Notes under the pieces: generated by a model
What the model saw: the letters and a program-made list of their open reading frames with translations, nothing else
What the model was told of the DNA's origin: nothing
The model's database searches: none
Origin: Aquimarina sediminis
GTDB lineage: Bacteria > Bacteroidota > Bacteroidia > Flavobacteriales > Flavobacteriaceae
Reading direction: 5' to 3'
DNA length: 64,000 bases
Assembly: GCF_002895435.1 (NCBI RefSeq)
Contig: NZ_POYJ01000007.1
Span: forward strand, 1 to 64,000
Program-made: the position numbers and the translations under genes
Shown: piece by piece, positions 35,336 to 44,576 of the stretch
Position numbering within the stretch: position 1 is the stretch's first letter
Layout of the letters: each line of letters begins with the position of its first letter

Positions 35336-36328
35336 ATGAAACCAACAGATACATTACAAAATACTTACATGGATCGAAGTATTGTTTTGTTTTTTATCAT
35401 TACATTTTTTGTTACCGCAACTGTTTTTGCATACAGATACATCAATTATATACCTTGCGAGATTATAGAATTTGATATCAATGCAAAAAACTATAGAGCT
35501 GGCGAGATTATTAGATTTAAAGATAATACAAAAGGTGCCACAAAAAGAGAATGGAATTTTGGAGACAGCTCTAAAACACAAACCGGAGCAGCTCCTTTCC
35601 ATACATTTGAAAAGGCGGGGCAATACGCAATTGAGCTAAGAGTTAATGGTAAATGTGAAGGAGTGCAAACAATTGTAATCAAAGAGAAAGCTTTTATCCT
35701 GGATTCTACCAAATTGGCAAACTTTACTATCCCTGCTTCTATAAAAGTTGGTCAGGTATTAAGAATTAAAGATAAAACCAAAGACGCTCGTAAATGGGAA
35801 TGGAGATTTGGAGAAACAGCAAAAGTAAATTCTACCAAGAAAAACCCTCAATATATCTATGAGTCACCTGGTTTAAAAACCATTACCCTAGTAGTTAATA
35901 ATGACCCTAGATATGCTACAAGAAAAAAAATAAAAGTTCTTCCTGCTAAGAAAAAATCTGGAGCTCCAAAAAGACGAATTCGAAAACCAAAAGAGTCTTT
36001 ATCAACGATTAAATATGCTCCAAAAGATGTAATAAAAGATGCTCCTGAAACAGAGTTTAGAGCTCCTGATATTAAGGATAGTCAATTTGCAGCAAAAATC
36101 ATGGCTGTTTCCAACAAAAAGGCAAGTGCCAAAGATTTTAGCAAATATTTATGTAATAACCTACAGTTGCCTATGACTGCAAAAGGTAAAAGAACAACTT
36201 TTATAGAATTTTGTGAAAAAATAAAAGGAAAGAGTATTAAAATCAAGGAACTCGAAATATTCAGGAATAAGAAAAATAATTGCATAGAATATATTACTAT
36301 AAAATATTCTAAAACAGGTATATTTTAA
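35336..36328 (+). CDS. tssP: PKD-domain membrane protein, TssP-like
   Basis: The 330-residue protein has one N-terminal membrane helix (about residues 13-33) and two PKD-type Ig domains in the periplasm (about 51-115 with EWNFGDSS, and 137-202 with EWRFGETA). A basic linker (about 203-225) and a C-terminal domain with three Cys follow. Position between tssF and tssK and a single-helix anchored beta-domain layout fit TssP of the TssNQOPR envelope complex. The name rests on context and layout rather than on a recognised signature. It overlaps the tssK start by one base. Confidence 0.65.
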   Translation: MKPTDTLQNTYMDRSIVLFFIITFFVTATVFAYRYINYIPCEIIEFDINAKNYRAGEIIRFKDNTKGATKREWNFGDSSKTQTGAAPFHTFEKAGQYAIELRVNGKCEGVQTIVIKEKAFILDSTKLANFTIPASIKVGQVLRIKDKTKDARKWEWRFGETAKVNSTKKNPQYIYESPGLKTITLVVNNDPRYATRKKIKVLPAKKKSGAPKRRIRKPKESLSTIKYAPKDVIKDAPETEFRAPDIKDSQFAAKIMAVSNKKASAKDFSKYLCNNLQLPMTAKGKRTTFIEFCEKIKGKSIKIKELEIFRNKKNNCIEYITIKYSKTGIF

Positions 36329-37494
36329 TGAAAATGAAAGTAGAAGATAACAATTATTATCGCGTTAATTGGATTGACGGAATGAAGATCAATAAAAATC
36401 GTTTTATTGATACAGAAAATGCACTTACACAATTCTCACAAGTAATTAGCTCCCGCGGGCTAAACTCTAATAACTATGGCTTATTACCTGATTTGGGTAC
36501 GGATGAAGCCGTAAAAATGGTTTTTTCTGTTGATGGTCAGGAAACTGTTAAAGTACAACTTACTAAATGCAGAGCTATTACATCAGGAGGTCATCTCATA
36601 CATATAACACCAGAAATATCGTCTTTTTTAGAAAATGAAGGAAGTCTTATTACTGCTAATTACCAAATTAGTGGTACAGAAAACGAATGCTATATTGTAT
36701 TGAGTGTAAACCCATATGTTAGGGTTCCGATCGGTGATTCTGATCCAGAAGAAGAACCACCTAGGCACCCATTTGTGTTACCAGAATACAAACTGAGTAT
36801 CGTTGGAAAAAATGAAGTGAATACAGAAGAATTTGGAAACTACCATATTACTATAGGTAAAATAATTTTTGAAGAAGATGCCGCTCCCTATCTAGCAGAG
36901 GATTTTATCCCTCCCTGCTCATCTATATCAGGGCATCAAGATCTATCATACACATATTCTGAGATCGGTACTTTTTTTAATGCTTTAGAAAAATACTCGA
37001 TGAATATCATACAGAAAATTTATCAAAAAAAGCAATCTAATGATCTTGCCAAAATGGTTTTGACGCTTTGCCAAAACACTTTGCAATATCTTGGTGGAAT
37101 TTTACCTGATTATCGCATTAATGACAGAAATGCACCTCCTGTAGCTATGATCTGTAAATTAATGTCACTAGCCAGAGTAATAAAAAACAATCTGGATGTT
37201 TATGCTGGTACAGGAAAAGAAGAATTGCTTAATTATTTATCAGACTGGTGTGATCTCAATCAAGGAGCTTTTGAAAACACTCTCATTGAAATGATCGAAT
37301 TAAAATATGTACATACCGATATTAACGCATCTCTAAATCACGTATCCAATTTTACCAAGTTAATGATGTCCTTATTCAAAAAACTAAATGAATTAGACTA
37401 CATCGGTAAAAAAACAGACTCAAATATATTTGTTAAGGAAGAGGTTCTTGCTAAACAAGATGTAAAAAATAGAAGAAGCTTCCTACTTGATTAA
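36328..37494 (+). CDS. tssK: TssK, T6SS baseplate-to-membrane connector
   Basis: The 388-residue soluble protein has the TssK opening (RVNWIDGMKINKNRFIDTEN), a middle helical part and the C-terminal domain that in other systems binds the membrane complex. Trimers of TssK link the baseplate wedges with the envelope complex. It starts inside the last codon region of the PKD protein gene (one-base overlap), a sign of coupled translation. Confidence 0.86.
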   Translation: MKMKVEDNNYYRVNWIDGMKINKNRFIDTENALTQFSQVISSRGLNSNNYGLLPDLGTDEAVKMVFSVDGQETVKVQLTKCRAITSGGHLIHITPEISSFLENEGSLITANYQISGTENECYIVLSVNPYVRVPIGDSDPEEEPPRHPFVLPEYKLSIVGKNEVNTEEFGNYHITIGKIIFEEDAAPYLAEDFIPPCSSISGHQDLSYTYSEIGTFFNALEKYSMNIIQKIYQKKQSNDLAKMVLTLCQNTLQYLGGILPDYRINDRNAPPVAMICKLMSLARVIKNNLDVYAGTGKEELLNYLSDWCDLNQGAFENTLIEMIELKYVHTDINASLNHVSNFTKLMMSLFKKLNELDYIGKKTDSNIFVKEEVLAKQDVKNRRSFLLD

Positions 37495-37519
37495 AAATCC
37501 CAACTTATAAAATTACAAA

Positions 37520-38023
37520 ATGAAACCAAAGAATAGTAAAGAAAGAAGAAATAGTATATTAAAGTTTTCATTGTTATTTATTTTCACAGTAACTCTAATT
37601 GTAGTTACCTTCTTTTTTGATTTCGACCGAGTACCCTTGAAAGAGAATTCTGTATTGAGAGAACGATCCAAAGCAATAGAGACTGAAATGCAATTTCAGG
37701 AGAAATTTTCTACTGAAATGACTGCAATACGATCTTTATTAGATTCTTTAGATACTCCTGGGCAAAACATTCAGTATATCAATGCTCTTATAAATTCTAA
37801 AATTGTGGATTTACAAAAATCCATTCCCGAAGAGGATTCTACATATCGATACAATATGTATAATAGTATTGTAAAGTCTTTTGTAGATCTGCAAGGGTTA
37901 AAAACTAAATTAAAAGATTTTGAAGATGTAGATGCTCAATTAGATGAGTACGAACAAGAACTGGATCGTGTAAATCTGGAATTAGAAAAAGCAAATCGTT
38001 ATTTGGATGCATTAAGACGCTAA
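37520..38023 (+). CDS. tssO: TssO, T6SSiii envelope component
   Basis: The 167-residue protein has one membrane helix (about residues 14-32), a short linker and a long C-terminal coiled coil (LDEYEQELDRVNLELEKANR). This layout and the place after tssK identify it as TssO of the Bacteroidota envelope complex. It is the last gene of the core unit and is followed by a terminator. Confidence 0.82.
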   Translation: MKPKNSKERRNSILKFSLLFIFTVTLIVVTFFFDFDRVPLKENSVLRERSKAIETEMQFQEKFSTEMTAIRSLLDSLDTPGQNIQYINALINSKIVDLQKSIPEEDSTYRYNMYNSIVKSFVDLQGLKTKLKDFEDVDAQLDEYEQELDRVNLELEKANRYLDALRR

Positions 38024-38044
38024 ATAAAGTACTTTAAACAATAG

Positions 38045-38078
38045 AAAAGCCTCAGAATAAAATTATTCTGAGGCTTTT
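38045..38078. terminator. Bidirectional terminator after tssO
   Basis: A perfect 16-bp stem (38045-38060 with 38063-38078, arm AAAAGCCTCAGAATAA) with flanking A/T runs lies between the convergent tssO and the M61 peptidase gene. It marks the right end of the T6SS locus. Confidence 0.85.
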
Positions 38079-38101
38079 TTATTTTTACTATCTAGATCGT
38101 A

Positions 38102-39907
38102 TTATTTTTTACTACTAAGCCAATCTTTTCGTCTTTGCAATGCCTTTTCGTTAGGTTTAGAATACTCGGTAACAATCACTTCTGGATTCTCCCCTATCTT
38201 CACAAAGGTAGTTCTGTCTTTTCCATTTCTCTTATAGTTTAGAACTACTTTTTTACCTGGTTTGTTTTTGTTAACCACCTCGTGGTATTGCTCTAAATCA
38301 GAAAATGATTTATTCCCTATAGAAATAATAATATCTTCTTTCTCTAGCCCTGCTTCATAAGCTGGTGTACCTTGTTTGGTATAGTCCGATATTCTTGCCA
38401 GTCCATTTTTTGTAAACTCTATTTCAGCTCCTATATATGGATCTTTTTCAGATTTAAGATAGATCGCCATATTGCCAAATAATTTTTTGAAATCAGGCAC
38501 TTCGCTATCATTAATATATTTAGAGAAAAAGTTATCTGCAAATGATGATCCTGCATATTCTCTTAAGGTAATAAATAGATTATCCATAGTGTAAGGAATC
38601 TCTGTTTTGCCGTATTTTGTCCAGAATAACTTCATAAAATCATCTAGATTAAGGTCATCCTTCTCTCCTCTTAAAGATAGATCAAGGGCCAGTCCTAACA
38701 TGTTCCCATATGAATAATAAGAAATATACGTATTTCCCCTATTTACTGGATCTACAGAAGTAGCTGCATCCACAAAAGGAGCCTGGCGACTCATTTCTCT
38801 AGGGTTATAATATTGCAGTGCAGGAGAGTTCCATACTTCATTATATGTTCTGGTTAAATTGGCAATATATTCTTCCTGACTAATAATACCTGCTCTACAT
38901 AGAGATAGCGTTGTATAATAACTTGTAATCCCTTCTGCAAACCATAATTCATCAGAAAGATTTGCTTTATCAAAATCAAAAGGTTCAAGTGATAACGGAC
39001 GTATGCGCTCTACATTCCATGCATGAAAAAACTCATGGGCAAAAGTACCAATATTGTCTCTCATACCCCCATCTGCAATACTTCTTGGATTTGTAATTAC
39101 GGTAGAGTTTCGATGCTCCATCCCATCTCTGGATACTTGAGGCATAAAACAAGCTAAAAAAGTATATTCGTTATTCTCAAAACTTGGGTAATCTCCAAAT
39201 ACTTTCTTTTCTTCATCAACAATCTTTTTTACCTGATCAAAAAAAGCAGAAGCTTCCTGATCTGTACCATTGTGCTGCAAAGCCATCTTAATTTTATATT
39301 CTTTGTCTCCAGAACCTACTTTATACTCTTTAACTACATGGTTACTTAACAACGCCGGACTATCCATAAAATACTGTAAGTTCGGTGCCTTAAAACTATT
39401 TCCTCCCTGAGGGATTAATTGAGTAGCGGTTTTCCATCCAAGATCTCCTCTAGTTACATACAATATCTCTATAGGACGATCTTTTAAGCTCGAGATGTAC
39501 ATAAAAGTAGCTGGATTATTAATCAAAGCATGAGTTTCATCTATTTGAGAATACGTACCATCCCCTCGATCTCCAAAAACGGTATAGTATACATTTATAG
39601 TACCATCATGTCCAGTAACATCCCATTGATGTAATGTAGGTCTTGTAACGGTAACATCTTTACCTTTACTATCGGTAATCCTTACATTATATACATTTTT
39701 AGCAAATTCATGCAATGCATATCTTCCTGGGGATGTACGACTCATCTTTAATGAAACCGTACCTCTTTCCAAATTTGTAAAAGTTGCAGTTACATTCGCT
39801 TCATGATGCTCTGCGTTATCGAATGATATCGAATATTTATTTTTTATTTGTGTAAAGCCCGATTGTATTGTAAAAAATAAGAGGATGATTAGTGAAAAAT
39901 ATCTCAT
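38102..39907 (-). CDS. M61 family aminopeptidase with PDZ domain
   Basis: The 601-residue protein has a Sec signal (cleavage likely after TQSGFTQ, about residue 20), an N-terminal beta domain, a zinc peptidase core with HEFFHAWNVERIRP near residue 291 (HExxH plus the family's WN) and a PDZ domain at about 490-570 (GLEKEDIIISIG). This is the M61 glycyl-aminopeptidase layout. The enzyme probably trims peptides in the periplasm. It is not connected to the T6SS, being separated by a terminator. Confidence 0.88.
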   Translation of the reverse strand: MRYFSLIILLFFTIQSGFTQIKNKYSISFDNAEHHEANVTATFTNLERGTVSLKMSRTSPGRYALHEFAKNVYNVRITDSKGKDVTVTRPTLHQWDVTGHDGTINVYYTVFGDRGDGTYSQIDETHALINNPATFMYISSLKDRPIEILYVTRGDLGWKTATQLIPQGGNSFKAPNLQYFMDSPALLSNHVVKEYKVGSGDKEYKIKMALQHNGTDQEASAFFDQVKKIVDEEKKVFGDYPSFENNEYTFLACFMPQVSRDGMEHRNSTVITNPRSIADGGMRDNIGTFAHEFFHAWNVERIRPLSLEPFDFDKANLSDELWFAEGITSYYTTLSLCRAGIISQEEYIANLTRTYNEVWNSPALQYYNPREMSRQAPFVDAATSVDPVNRGNTYISYYSYGNMLGLALDLSLRGEKDDLNLDDFMKLFWTKYGKTEIPYTMDNLFITLREYAGSSFADNFFSKYINDSEVPDFKKLFGNMAIYLKSEKDPYIGAEIEFTKNGLARISDYTKQGTPAYEAGLEKEDIIISIGNKSFSDLEQYHEVVNKNKPGKKVVLNYKRNGKDRTTFVKIGENPEVIVTEYSKPNEKALQRRKDWLSSKK

Positions 39908-40215
39908 TTGTAAATATTTAAATTTGGTAAATTAAGTAGTATTCTATGCATAATATTTTTGTGTAATTCTTTTAAAAACTTATGAGGCGTTAAAAATACA
40001 ATTATCTGATAACTATACAAACATAGATTTTGTAAAGACTTGGTATTCATAATTCATAATAAAGATTTAACAAATTGTTACCAATTACAAGAAAATAAAT
40101 TCTTTTTTCACAGATAATGATAAGAGGTTTAAAACAAGAAAGGTTCTTCAAAAAAAATATTTTAACTAAGCTTTTAAAAATTTCTTTTCTCTTTTTTCTA
40201 CATTCGTAATGGCAC
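39908..40215. other. Divergent intergenic region, M61 peptidase and GlxA-type regulator
   Basis: This A/T-rich stretch of 308 bases must hold promoters for both flanking genes. TACATTCG at 40198-40205 is a near match to the -7 box for the + strand gene but lies very close to its start. I see no inverted repeat or gene. Confidence 0.3.
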
Positions 40216-41175
40216 ATGAAAAACATCTATTTTCTTATCCCTCCAGAAACTCATCCTTTAGACATTATTGGACCTGCACAGCTATTTTATGAGTGTATAG
40301 AAAATGGGGCCGCACTTCAACTTTTTTTTATATCCAGTTCTTCAAATAATGAGATTTCTAGCTCATTAGGATTGCATTTCTCTAAACTTATCTCGTATAC
40401 AGAAGTAACACTAGGTAAAAATGATGTTTTAGTCGTTCCTGGTATTAAGTTTTCTCTTTTAATTGATGTAACGTACAAAAAAGAAAGCATTGACTTTTAT
40501 AATTGGTTACATTCTCAATACAAAAATGGTGCTACTATGGTATCTGTTTGTACGGGAGCATTTTTACTTGCCGAAGCTGGTTTGCTTAAAGGAAAAAAAG
40601 CGACTACACATTGGAAAGCTTTTGAAACATTTGAACAAAAATTTCCGGATACCGAAGTACTCAAAAATAGATTATTTGTAGAGAACGAACGTATATATAC
40701 AAGTGCAGGAATGCTCTCTGGTATAGATTTGTGTCTATATCTTGTAGAAAAAGAATATGGAATAAAATTTGCCATCGAAATAGCAAAAGAAGTAGTAATG
40801 TATTTTAGACGAAGTGAATCAGATCCACAGCTAAGTATTTTTCTTCAATTTAGAAATCATCTGGATACCCGAATTCATAATGCTCAAGATTTCGTAGCAA
40901 ATAATTTAGCCTCTTCTTTCACAATAGAAGATATCGCCGATAATGTAAACATGAGTGTAAGAAACCTCACTCGACAGTTTAAAAAAACTACAGGTATCAC
41001 CATTGGTGATTATTTGGCAAAATTAAGGGTTGAGCAATCTGTTCATTTACTTGCCGAAGGTTATACTTTAGAATATACTACTAAAGAATGTGGTTTAAAA
41101 AGTACTAACCAACTCAGAGCACTTCTAAAAAAATATGAAGAAGTCATCCCTACAGATCTCAATTCTGTTAAATAA
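40216..41175 (+). CDS. GlxA-type transcriptional regulator (DJ-1/PfpI + AraC HTH)
   Basis: The 319-residue protein combines an N-terminal DJ-1/PfpI-like domain (about 1-190, with the nucleophile-elbow Cys in VSVCTGAFLLAEAGLL) with a C-terminal AraC HTH pair (about 215-315; FTIEDIADNVNMSVRNLTRQ). Such regulators sense an unknown ligand through the amidase-like domain. It lies upstream of a second DJ-1/PfpI protein and is likely its regulator. A small hairpin follows. Confidence 0.87.
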   Translation: MKNIYFLIPPETHPLDIIGPAQLFYECIENGAALQLFFISSSSNNEISSSLGLHFSKLISYTEVTLGKNDVLVVPGIKFSLLIDVTYKKESIDFYNWLHSQYKNGATMVSVCTGAFLLAEAGLLKGKKATTHWKAFETFEQKFPDTEVLKNRLFVENERIYTSAGMLSGIDLCLYLVEKEYGIKFAIEIAKEVVMYFRRSESDPQLSIFLQFRNHLDTRIHNAQDFVANNLASSFTIEDIADNVNMSVRNLTRQFKKTTGITIGDYLAKLRVEQSVHLLAEGYTLEYTTKECGLKSTNQLRALLKKYEEVIPTDLNSVK

Positions 41176-41256
41176 AATGTCCGGATACTGCGTATAGTTG
41201 TCCTTTCTACAACACACAAGTCAATTTACCTTTGCTGTATTATAAATTCAAAACGC

Positions 41257-41280
41257 AGAAGGTACCATACCTTCTTTTTA
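41257..41280 (+). terminator. Terminator after the GlxA-type regulator
   Basis: An 8-bp stem (AGAAGGTA at 41257-41264 with TACCTTCT at 41268-41275), a 3-base loop and a T run follow the gene. Confidence 0.7.
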
Positions 41281-41348
41281 TTTAAAAAATTAGTCTGAAT
41301 ATTACCACATACCATCTGTAGGTGCTTCCAGAATTAAAAGACAATATT

Positions 41349-42146
41349 ATGTATCAAAAACTTATTATCATCGTATTTCTCATTTCACAATCAATTAATG
41401 CGCAAAAACATAAAACTACGTATGTCTGTCCTCCTTGTGATAATATATGCGACAACAAAATTTTCAAAAAACCAGGAAGATGTGATGTATGTCAAATGCA
41501 ATTAGTTACAGAGAAAGAACTAAGTAAAATTAAAAATATGAAAATCAAAAAAATAGCTTTTTATTTACAACCAGGTGTAGAGGTACTTGATTTTGCAGGA
41601 CCAATGGAGGTTTTTGCTTATGCAGGGTATGAGGTTTTTACGGTTTCAAAAACTAAAGAACCCATTCTATCTCAAGGAATATTAAAAATAATACCTGATT
41701 ATAGTATTGATAACGCTCCAGAATCTGATGTCTTAGCCTTTTTTGGAGGTAATGCCTCAAACGCTTATGAAGATAAGAAGGTTATAAACTGGGTAAAAGA
41801 AAGAAAAAATGTAGATCTTTACTTTTCTGTATGTTCGGGAGCTTTGATATTAGCAAAATCCGGATTATTAGAAGGTAAAACAGCAACTACATTTCATAGT
41901 ACATTGGATCGCCTGGAACACAACTACCCTAATGTAGACGTAAAAAGAGATGTACGTTTTGTTGATAATGGTACTATAATTACCACTGCTGGTGTTTCTG
42001 CCGGTATAGATGGTGCCCTACATTTGGTTGCTCGCCTTCAAGGATTAAATAGAGCTAAAGATGTTGCCTATTATATGGAATATGATAAATGGAAACCAGG
42101 AGAAGGTCTCATACTTACAGATGATAACCCGTACAAAGAAAAATAA
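41349..42146 (+). CDS. Exported DJ-1/PfpI protein with heavy-metal-binding N-terminus
   Basis: The start at 41349 (MYQKLIIIVFL) gives a clean Sec signal ending near INAQ; an ATG at 41322 would put eight polar residues in front. The mature protein begins with a Cys-rich module (YVCPPCDNICD, then PGRCDVCQMQLV) of the HMBD type seen in metal-efflux proteins. A full DJ-1/PfpI domain follows with SVCSGALILAKSGLL as nucleophile elbow. The combination of exported location, metal module and DJ-1 domain is unusual. It may act in stress or metal handling; the reaction is unknown. The stop is one base before the GNAT start. Confidence 0.78.
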   Translation: MYQKLIIIVFLISQSINAQKHKTTYVCPPCDNICDNKIFKKPGRCDVCQMQLVTEKELSKIKNMKIKKIAFYLQPGVEVLDFAGPMEVFAYAGYEVFTVSKTKEPILSQGILKIIPDYSIDNAPESDVLAFFGGNASNAYEDKKVINWVKERKNVDLYFSVCSGALILAKSGLLEGKTATTFHSTLDRLEHNYPNVDVKRDVRFVDNGTIITTAGVSAGIDGALHLVARLQGLNRAKDVAYYMEYDKWKPGEGLILTDDNPYKEK

Positions 42147-42147
42147 A

Positions 42148-42639
42148 ATGAAAACAAAAAGACTTTTTCTAGATCTAATAGAAGAAACTCATATTCCTGA
42201 AGTTCTTGAAATGTATAAAGAACCTGACACCTTTAAGTATATCAAACCGCTACAAGGCAAGGATGATAAATTTTATTCTGATTTTTTAAAACTAAAAATA
42301 AAGGAAGTTAGGTCTAAAAAAGGTTTTTTTTGGGTTGTAAGAAACCATGATCTAGAACTAGTAGGAGCTATTAACCTAACCCCTATTCCTAATACCGAAA
42401 GAATACAAATTGGTTGGCAAATCAGAGATAAGCATAGAAGGCAAGGGTTTGCCTATGAGGCTTCAAAAGCTGCATTAGAATTTGGTACAAAAGAAGCAAA
42501 AATCACGCCTATTTATTCTGTTTTTGAAAAAGAAAATATTGCCTCTCAAAAGATATTAACTAAGCTTAACTTTTCATTTTATGAGAACATTGATAAGGAT
42601 GGTAAAGAATTAGAAGTTTATGTTTACAATTACAAATAA
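42148..42639 (+). CDS. GNAT family N-acetyltransferase
   Basis: The start at 42148 (MKTKRLFLDLIEETH) follows the preceding stop by one base; a longer frame from 42061 would overlap the DJ-1 gene. The 163-residue protein has the RimJ/RimL-type GNAT pattern: an N-terminal LFLDLIEETHIPEVLEMY, the acetyl-CoA loop IRDKHRRQGFAYEAS (R/QxxGxA) and VFEKENIASQKILTKLNF near the end. The acceptor is unknown. It is co-transcribed with the DJ-1 gene. Confidence 0.85.
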   Translation: MKTKRLFLDLIEETHIPEVLEMYKEPDTFKYIKPLQGKDDKFYSDFLKLKIKEVRSKKGFFWVVRNHDLELVGAINLTPIPNTERIQIGWQIRDKHRRQGFAYEASKAALEFGTKEAKITPIYSVFEKENIASQKILTKLNFSFYENIDKDGKELEVYVYNYK

Positions 42640-42786
42640 GTCACTTTAAACCAAAATAAATAACCAGTGATCGTATAGATACACCATCTATATCGCTTAT
42701 CATACATTATTTTTCGCTCTTGTACTTTTATTTGCTCGATTAGCCTCTTAAGAATAACTTTACTATCTCATTAAAAAAGTTTTTTC

Positions 42787-43845
42787 TTGAAAAGTAATAT
42801 CAAAATATCATTATATTGGAAAATTCAGATCTTAGGGTGGCTTACTACTTCTCTGTATTGGGGATATGTAGCCTTTTTTGACGGTAATTTTATCTGGAAA
42901 ATTGGAATAACCGATTTGCTATTAGATATGTTTATCGGTATTACCCTAACGCATGCTTACAGAAATTTTGCTTTAAAAAAAGGTTGGAACGAACTGAGCT
43001 TGAAAAAGCTAATCCCTAGAATTGTATTAGTTATTGTAATACTTTCTACATCCTATATGCTTTTAGTTATTGGCAAACTATATCTGGTGCGTTTATTTAT
43101 CTTAAAAAACTACGATAGTTCTTTTTTAGAATTATTCAATACTACGAGATTACAAGTTTTTATCACCGGGATAAGACTAATGTCGATTTGGGTATTGGCA
43201 TACCACCTCTATCATTATTCGCGACGTGAAATACGAACTGTACAAGAAAATGCTCAATTAACAATTAAGGTCAAAGAAGCACAACTCAACAACCTCACTG
43301 CCCAACTTAATCCACATTTCTTTTTCAACTCATTAAATAATATCAAATCCCTAATATCCGAAAAACCGAATTCTGCCAGGAGAGCTATAGATTTACTATC
43401 CGACTTACTAAGAAATTCATTAAACAATAATATAGAAAGACTGATTCCGCTATGCGATGAAATAAGTTTGGTAAAAGATTATTTGGAATTAGAAAAAATG
43501 CGATTTGAAAAACGGTTACAGATATCGGTTGAAATAGACGAAAAGGTATCAAAACATTTGATCCCTCCTTTATGTATTCAATCGTTAGTCGAAAACGCTA
43601 TCAAACATGGAATTGGCAAAAGAAAAAAAGGTGGTTTTATCAAAGTAAAAGTTGAAACATTAAACAATTATATACAAATCAGTGTTCAAAACTCAGGGAT
43701 TCTAAGTGCTAATAATACTTTGGGAATCGGACTAAACAATCTTAGAGAAAGATTACTAATGGAATATAATGGAAAGGCATCTTTTGAGATTTTGCAAATG
43801 AATAAAGAAACTGTTTTGGCAACCATCTTAATTCCTGTTAAATGA
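42787..43845 (+). CDS. LytS-type membrane sensor histidine kinase
   Basis: The only usable start is the TTG at 42787, because an in-frame stop lies just upstream and the next Met falls inside a membrane helix. The 352-residue protein has four hydrophobic helices (about 12-30, 38-56, 74-98 and 124-142). A short coiled coil, a His_kinase domain with the phosphoacceptor His177 in AQLNPHFFFNSLNNI, and an ATPase domain with VENAIKHG and GIGLNNLRERL follow. It signals to the LytTR regulator with which it overlaps by 4 bases. Confidence 0.88.
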   Translation: MKSNIKISLYWKIQILGWLTTSLYWGYVAFFDGNFIWKIGITDLLLDMFIGITLTHAYRNFALKKGWNELSLKKLIPRIVLVIVILSTSYMLLVIGKLYLVRLFILKNYDSSFLELFNTTRLQVFITGIRLMSIWVLAYHLYHYSRREIRTVQENAQLTIKVKEAQLNNLTAQLNPHFFFNSLNNIKSLISEKPNSARRAIDLLSDLLRNSLNNNIERLIPLCDEISLVKDYLELEKMRFEKRLQISVEIDEKVSKHLIPPLCIQSLVENAIKHGIGKRKKGGFIKVKVETLNNYIQISVQNSGILSANNTLGIGLNNLRERLLMEYNGKASFEILQMNKETVLATILIPVK

Positions 43846-44561
43846 AAAAAATCGAGGTCATAATTATAGATGATGAACGATCATCAAGAGTAGAATTAAA
43901 AAGAGCTTTAAAAAAGTATGATGATTTCATCCTTATCGACGAAGCAGAAAATGCAGATGATGCCAAGGAGTTAATCGAAACAAAAACTCCGGATTTAATA
44001 TTTTTAGACATTCAAATGCCTGAAAAATCCGGCTTCGACTTAATCGAATCTCTAAACTATGTTCCTACGGTTATATTTACTACAGCGTACAACCAATATG
44101 CTGTGCAAGCTTTTGAAGTTAATGCCTTGGATTATCTTATGAAACCTATAAGAGATGAACGTTTTGAGAAGGCAATCCAAAAAATAAGAAATGAAATACT
44201 TCAAAAATTATCATCTAACAAACATAAATCCAATACTCAAAAAGTTTTTATCAAGGATGGAGAGAAACGATTTTTTATTCAACTAAATGAGATTTATCTA
44301 ATTAAATCACTTGAAAATTATACCAGACTCTTTTTCCAGGATAAAAAAGCCCTTCAAAGACGCTCTCTTCGGCAATGGGAAAAGATGTTAGATAAAACTA
44401 CTTTTTTTAGAATCAATAGAAACGAAATTATCAATTTACAGTACATACATGAAATAAATAAAACAACAGAAGGCAGATTAGAAGTAAAATTAAAATCAGG
44501 AGAATCTTTAGAAATATCAAACCGACAATCAATCAAGTTTAAAAAACTGAATGGTATTTAA
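43842..44561 (+). CDS. LytTR family response regulator
   Basis: The 239-residue protein has a receiver domain with the acidic pocket IIIDDE and the phosphorylation site Asp56 (LIFLDIQMPEKSG), then a LytTR DNA-binding domain (about 140-239; FFRINRNEIINLQYI). It is translationally coupled to the kinase and precedes the hydrolase gene by 15 bases, making a three-gene operon. Confidence 0.9.
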   Translation: MKKIEVIIIDDERSSRVELKRALKKYDDFILIDEAENADDAKELIETKTPDLIFLDIQMPEKSGFDLIESLNYVPTVIFTTAYNQYAVQAFEVNALDYLMKPIRDERFEKAIQKIRNEILQKLSSNKHKSNTQKVFIKDGEKRFFIQLNEIYLIKSLENYTRLFFQDKKALQRRSLRQWEKMLDKTTFFRINRNEIINLQYIHEINKTTEGRLEVKLKSGESLEISNRQSIKFKKLNGI

Positions 44562-44576
44562 TAAAACAAACTACAA

